Assembly (NCBI GenBank): GCA_037833965.1 | Contig: AP031355.1 | Span: forward strand, 11,309,501 to 11,373,500 | From: Marchantia polymorpha subsp. ruderalis | Taxonomy: Eukaryota > Streptophyta > Marchantiopsida > Marchantiales > Marchantiaceae | Length of the DNA: 64,000 bases | Direction: 5' to 3' | Shown here: positions 58,637-64,000 of the stretch, piece after piece | Layout: each line of letters starts with the position of its first letter | Numbering within the stretch: the first letter of the stretch is position 1 | The notes under the pieces: model-generated | Told to the model about the DNA's origin: nothing | Database searches by the model: none | What the model saw: the letters and a program-made list of their open reading frames with translations, nothing else | Translations under genes and position numbers: made by a program

Positions 58637-60958
58637 GTCAAAGATCGCTCCGTGGGAGCCGATTGACGGTCCTTATCCTGCATCTCTCGCTCGAGTGAGG
58701 GAGGGGGGCGTCGATCGCTGAAGAAGAACCTGCAGCGACTTATCTGCTGGGCATGCAGCGTTGGCATTGCCACGCGAGTACAGGTCGCGGTGAGGCCAAC
58801 GAAGCCATGGATGGTGGCATCAGGGGGCGTATGGAATTCGCGTTCCCGCACTTTTTCGCGGATGGCGTGTTACATTTACTGCAGTAAAGGGCCGCTTTCC
58901 AGGAATGAGGAGTCCGTGAGGTGGAGCAGCTGGCTACATGTCGAGTGCATGTGTGCGTGAATGTGAATGCATGGGCACTGTTGCGAGCTCCGGCCGAGAC
59001 GAGAGTCGATGCAGTTTACGAGGGCTATTCAAGGCTATAGAGAGAGAGCTTGCAAATCCCGCCGCGCCACTTTCCGGGTCAAAAGCAGCAGCAGCAGCAG
59101 CACCAGCCACCCAAGACTCGGGAGCAGGCGACGAGGAGATCGGCAGCATGAAACAAACACACGGAATTTGCCGATTCGAAGCTCGATGGCAACTTTGTCC
59201 TCTCGCTCGCTCGCTCGCTCGCTCGCTCGATCGATCGATCGATGGCGCAATCACTTCCTGCCTGCCTGCCAACCCGCACGCCAGTCACCAGAACGAAGGG
59301 GAGCATGCACACAGCCACACACACAGCCGCACGTCGGTGGTCGGTAATCGAGTTGAGCATACGTACGCAGCAGCGCCATGGCTGCTGCTGCTGTGCACTC
59401 GGGAACGGTGTAGCCGGCTCGGGTCCGGACGTGATTCCAGCAGCACCGGCAATAAAGGCGCGGGGCTGCTGCAGTGCCTCGGAGAAGAGTCGAAGAAGAG
59501 ACCGCGCAACTCCACTCTCCACTCTCCACGCCCCGGATGTTTCTCGGCAACCACGTTCCTTTACCCCGCGCGGGGCTGGGGCTGGGCTTCGGCTTCGGCT
59601 TGTGTCGGCTCCCCTCCCTGCGTACTAGATCTGCCGTGGGCCCCAGTCCCAACCCCAGCCCCAGCCCCCCAGCCCCGCCCGCCTCGACCGCTAGTCGTGT
59701 GACCGACTGACAGTCTTGACGTCCGTCTTCTCTGCTCATATTCCGTCGCGCACCTCGGCCCGACGCTTCCCCCCGTCATCCCGCCCGCCGGGCCACCGGT
59801 CCGATGTCTTGGGATCCACCTCCCTCTCTCGCGATGCCGGGTCCCGATCGGGGCCAGGGCCAGGGCCGTGTCCGAAGGCCGGGTGCTTTCGCCGTCCATC
59901 CCGCGTTTGTCCGATGGTCACTCACTCACTCACTCACTCCTCCTCGCCTCCCTCCCTCTGCCGACGATCATAACTTTCTCTCGACGAGCCCCGAGATTCT
60001 GTCTGCCAAACTCATCGACGACGGCGTGACGATCGACGACTGACGACCGACGACGACCGGTTTCTATTCGGCCTTCCCGTTGCCTTCTCTCGACGATGCT
60101 GTCGTTTCTCCGAACTTTCTCCTCGAGTGACTGCGATCTCTTGCGTATCTCACGATCCGGCTCAGGAAATGCACTCAGAAAATTAATGTCACCCGTCCTC
60201 GTCCTAATATAGGACCCACTAAGAGCAATGAATCATAAAATAATAGTAGAAAATTGTGTAACATTTGTTGACTGATCTTTGATGATTATCACTTTTCTTC
60301 GTTCATTTTTATTATTAAAGGTTGTTTATTGTTCAGAGAGGGAACTCCTGGAATTAAGTGATTAACTCACTTCATATTAATTGATTAGGCATGGAATTAT
60401 TTTTTTAAGGGAGATAGAATACGAATTTTCCGTACACAGCCAGAGAAAGCAATACTGGACACTCACTCCAAACAAACCTTCCACAGTAATGAATTATGTT
60501 TTTAACATTTAAGTCTATTCTGATGGAACTATTGAAGCCTTCTTTGTATTTGAACAAACTCAATTTATACAGTAAGGAGGAAATAAATGGGTATACACGC
60601 TATGATACACATGGGCCTTCATCAGAAGCTCTTGTAGTCAAATGAAGATGGTGTTTCAAAACAAATCCATAGAATGTTGAAGCTATGGAATCTTGCGCGT
60701 AGAATGTGCTATCATCTCAGTACACTTTAAGGATTTTATTCAACCCGGATTTTTAATGTTCTGCGACATATAAAGACTTGCAAAGTTTATCAAGCGACCA
60801 ACACGAGTAGAATAAAAAATTCTGAATTGGTAGACTGTGTCTCCGGAAAACAATATACATTACAAACAATATCACAAGAACACTGTACACGTCTTGGTGT
60901 ATAAAGTTAACTTAAAATAAGCTAAAATATCAAAATATAAATCGCCTTTGGGCAGTTT
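58637..60958. other. GC-rich microsatellite island grading into AT-rich sequence
   Basis: 58637-60180 is GC-rich with simple repeats (CAG repeats near 59083, CTCG/ATCG near 59202, GGGGCT near 59575, CCCAGC near 59650, CACT near 59918). Overlapping open frames up to 254 codons occur on both strands and are repeat-driven. From 60190 composition switches to AT-rich, with no gene seen. Confidence 0.5.
59202..59243 (+). repeat. Compound CTCG/ATCG microsatellite
   Basis: About six CTCG units pass directly into about four ATCG units. Several other tri- and tetranucleotide repeats lie within 1 kb. Confidence 0.85.
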
Positions 60959-61641
60959 TGATGCATCGGTTATGGAAAGCTTGCTATGCTGAGTTGAAAG
61001 AAGAAGAATGATGCATTGTAATTGTTGCTACAGTTAATTACATTCAATCCAGAAAAGCAATAGATTACTTTTAGATCGTTCGAATTATCTATGGAAGCCT
61101 TGCATGTGAGCGCACATGCAAAATGGATAAATATTTATGTGCCCTGAATATGAGAATATCCTTGTTGGGCATAATCTCATGATGCACATTTGGTTTCATT
61201 TCTCTACGACTCGTTGGGTTGATCCCACTGTTTTTGTTATATCACATGGCTCTCCATTCATATGAAAAATTTGGAACGAGCCAAAGTACGGAATTCGGGT
61301 AAGTTCACAAGTTGTGTTGCATACGCTATAAAGCTACTTTTAATGTGTTGGAAGAATACTAAATAATCATTAAACAACAGTAGGAATAGTGACAAACTTC
61401 CTGCAAGAAAACATATTGTGTGACGATAATATTATACAAAGGATACTCTCATATTCAGGGCACATAAATGTTTATCCATTTTGCATGTGCGCTACATGCA
61501 AGGCTTCCATACACAATTCGAATGATCTAAGAGTAATCTATTGCTTTTCTGGATTGAACGTAATTAACTGGAGCAACAATTACAAGGCACCATTCTTCTT
61601 CTTTTAACTCAGCATAGCAAGTTTTCATAACCGATGCATCA
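60959..61641. repeat. Large fold-back inverted repeat B (arms about 205 bp, loop about 271 bp)
   Basis: 60959-61165 is the reverse complement of 61437-61641 at roughly 90% by eye, with outer ends TGATGCATCGGTTATG / CATAACCGATGCATCA. The arms have moderate GC content and the loop is unrelated AT-rich sequence. On the minus strand the right arm carries part of a 78-codon open frame (61527-61763) with WCLVIVAPVNYVQSRKAIDYS; the left arm has the same frame with stops, so a piece of coding sequence may have been captured. No transposase is seen. Confidence 0.88.
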
Positions 61642-63160
61642 TATTCAATAAAAAGAAAAATAAAATCGGTTTTGTACATGAATATAGCTGAATAGTACAC
61701 CACGATTAGAAAACCTTCTCCGTTTTGACCTTGAATGATGTCAATCTTACCTGATATCATCAAAATGTTCTCACAATAATTAAGTAAATGGCTGTGAATG
61801 CTGCCTGCTTTTCAACGAAATATAATAAAACAAAAATACTCATATTAAATATGATTTTTTTAGAGATTCTATAGTATATAGAAATTTTGGAAACATTCTT
61901 CATGATATACCATGATAAATTTTCTATTTAGCAGAATAGATTCAAACTCTAACTTTGATAGACTTTGTCTTTGATATTAAATTATTTTGATGACAGATGA
62001 ATAATATCTTGCATATAAAAGAAAAAATATTATATATTAGGTTTTCATTTTAAAAAATGAAAATATAATGCACAAACCAAACTAAACCAAACTTTTGAGT
62101 TTATACCTAAAATTTCAATTTTTATATATTTTGTTTCAATTTTAGAAAAAAATTGAACCTTTATTTTATAAAAATTATAAAATTATATATTATTATTATC
62201 ATCAAATAATTTTTATAAATTAAAATAAAATAAAAGATGACACACATCATCTTGTGTTCTCTAGATAAAACCATGTAATTTTAATTAGCTTTGAGTTATC
62301 GAATTCATGATTAAGATCGTAAAAATATATTTTATGATTTGTGAAGTGTGATGTTGAGCTGAAGGTTATTAGATTGTAATGTACAAAATGTAAAATTATG
62401 AATATAAAATGATATGAGATTTAGAAAATGCAACTGATTATATTATTTTATCAATATTTGATGTTTTTTTAGATAATCTTTGAATTTGATTGATATACTA
62501 CTTCTATGAAAGTTTTATGAAGCAAAAGATAAAATATTAGGATCTCAGTTATAATTATTTATTGTTTCTTACAATGCATTTTGAAACTTGACGATATTTT
62601 TTTTTTGCTTTATTATTAATGCCAAGAATTTGTATGTGTATATTTCATAATTATTGCTATTTCAAGCTATTCTATAATAGAATATAATATTCTATTCTAT
62701 AATAATAATTTCTATTATTTCATTATAGAAATTTTTATTTTGCAACGAGTATCATTTCTACGTGAGTATTATTGAAACTTGGCTTGTTAAAAATTTTGAT
62801 TTTAACTCTCTACGACCAAGAAATGTGTTCTGATGGGAGTTTAAACTCCAAATCAAGTTAGAATGTTTTAGCTTTAGTATAGATCAAAGTGTCATTCTTC
62901 AATCTTATTAATGGAAAAATTTAAAACAATGAAAAATCTTTAGAAACTTGATTGTAACATATTTAAAATCATAATGAAAAATTTAAGACTTCAATAAAAT
63001 GAGCTACACAAGAATAAAAATTAGAGATTTTTCTTAATATTAAAAAAAAATGAACTCAATTGCATAATTTGAATGTTTTCAAACATATTTTTAGAATTTT
63101 AAATTATTCAAAATTGTCAATAAAATAATTACATCTTTAAATTTTTTTCGTTAAAAAAAT
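61642..63160. other. AT-rich intergenic desert
   Basis: Highly AT-rich, with TA-rich short palindromes near 62675-62715. No gene supported. Confidence 0.6.
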
Positions 63161-63485
63161 TGTTAGAATGCAAATGACTCCCTACTTTTTCGGAACCTGT
63201 ACACAATGTCCTAGCTATTAAGACTGAGATTACTAGTAGTTAGAATGTATAACAACTAGGGATACGTCCCTTGAATCGGTGCGTCCCACGACAGAGGTGT
63301 GTCCCACTGTCATGAACATATACTTTTTGAGAGTTGCAATCCGTGTGACTCTCATGACCTTTGGTCTTATCCAGATTGGGTAATTAAAACCAATCTGGAA
63401 CGCATGTTACCATCCATCAATTAAGCTTCAATTCTTCCTCAACTGCGACTAATCTCTCACTCTCAATTGCTCATCTGATCTAACA
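63161..63485 (+). repeat. 5' LTR of the copia element
   Basis: TGTTAGA...TCTAACA, bounded on the right by the primer binding site. The left flank is an A-run, so the target duplication cannot be identified without the other end. Confidence 0.82.
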
Positions 63486-63497
63486 TGGTATCAGAGC
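63486..63497 (+). other. Primer binding site (initiator Met tRNA) of the copia element
   Basis: TGGTATCAGAGC directly abuts the LTR end; it is the same 12-mer as the chromovirus primer site at 7146-7157. Confidence 0.9.
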
Positions 63498-63868
63498 AGG
63501 TTTCATTCTGATTCAAGGACGCTTGAATCCAAAAAGCCAGGAGTACGTTTTTCGCTGTGAACCATCTCTGCGACACCTGAGAAAGCAATTACAAGAGATT
63601 CCGACACCCCACCAGGCTTTGAAATTTGACTCTAAATTTGAGCAAATTCGATCGACCAAACCCGTTTAATACTTGTCAGTGCTGATATGAAGCATTGTGG
63701 AGCCCGAATTTCAGAAATTCTTTAAAATTTTGAGCAAAATTTCAAAGTTCATGCAATCCAAACAAGAAATTGACGAAAATTTTTGTTTCGCAAATTTTTT
63801 TAAAAGTGGGATCAATATCCTGCACCACACCGTGAAGAAGCTGTAAACAAGCAGACGTTGCGAGGAAG

Positions 63869-64000
63869 ATGACTACTCAAGTACCTTACATCCGATACCC
63901 ATTTAAGTATCTTCTCAAATTCGATAGGAAACACTTTCATGCATGGAAAGACTAGATGAACTGGCTCTTTCAAATGGAAGGACTCAAGGAAATAATTCAA
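63869..64000 (+). pseudogene. Copia gag, N-terminal part with an early stop, incomplete at the edge
   Basis: ATG at 63869 starts a product reading MTTQVPYIRYPFKYLLKF, then HFHAWKD and a TAG at 63953-63955. The same frame continues MNWLFQMEGLKEIIQ to the window end. The spacing of the F-x-x-W-K and L-x-x-x-G-L-x-x-I motifs is that of copia UBN2-type gag, with the stop in the middle of the motif. The element is therefore probably not autonomous. Confidence 0.75.

Larger units (their letters stand above)
63161..64000 (+). mobile_element. Copia-type LTR retrotransposon, 5' end (runs off the window)
   Basis: A 325-bp LTR (63161-63485) begins TGTTAGA and ends TCTAACA, a perfect 7-bp inverted terminus. 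An initiator-Met primer site follows at once, and after a 370-bp leader comes a gag start that matches the copia UBN2 pattern. The 3' part and second LTR are beyond the edge, so completeness and target duplication cannot be judged. Confidence 0.85.

Noticed and set aside
58938-59739. 254-codon plus-strand and 162-codon minus-strand open frames
   Set aside because: They run through CAG, CTCG and CCCAGC microsatellites and are mutually overlapping; no family resemblance.
61527-61763. Faint resemblance of WCLVIV...IDYS to a C48 (Ulp1-type) peptidase C-terminal motif
   Set aside because: The catalytic His before Trp is Glu here and no Asp/Gln/Cys motifs follow; too weak to name.

Overview
The window looks like nuclear DNA of a land plant. 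The evidence is intron-rich genes with plant-type splice sites, a plastid-targeted dihydrolipoamide dehydrogenase with a transit peptide, a telo-box upstream of a ribosomal-protein gene, eukaryotic tRNA genes, and LTR retrotransposons primed by initiator-Met tRNA. GC-rich microsatellite-laden islands alternate with very AT-rich deserts. A bryophyte, perhaps a liverwort, is my guess from the general look; that is inference, not something the sequence proves.

Layout. Positions 1-9382 are a stack of retrotransposons. An old plus-strand Ty3/gypsy element, whose pol ends in a PHD-finger-like domain, is split inside its integrase by a solo LTR (about 771 bp, 4-bp target duplication). That solo LTR is split in turn by a complete minus-strand chromovirus (1521-7578) with 420-bp LTRs, a 5-bp target duplication, PBS, PPT, gag and pol with chromodomain. 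After an AT-rich gap comes ribosomal protein eL43 (12159-13836), then two small tandem duplications (15361-15708).

From 18302 to 42029 there are three multi-exon plus-strand genes. The first is a DUF255/YyaL-SPATA20-type thioredoxin-fold protein with 15 exons. The second is a small FYVE zinc-finger plus ankyrin protein with 10 exons. The third is plastidial dihydrolipoamide dehydrogenase with 15 exons. They look like unrelated housekeeping genes; nothing suggests a functional cluster.

From 42030 to 64000 most sequence is non-coding. It holds a copia gag relic, a tRNA-Glu/tRNA-Phe pair only 2 nt apart on the minus strand with one shared Pol III terminator, two large fold-back inverted repeats (47025-47834 and 60959-61641), an intronless F-box/kelch gene (54649-56115), GC-rich low-complexity islands, and the 5' end of a copia-type LTR retrotransposon that runs off the right edge.

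The items I would look at first are the PHD finger on the gypsy pol, the dicistronic tRNA pair, the fold-back elements, the three-level nesting, and a group II intron domain V-like fragment inside a nuclear intron. Exon boundaries were assigned by eye from splice consensus, reading-frame continuity and remembered family conservation; none was checked by alignment or transcript data.
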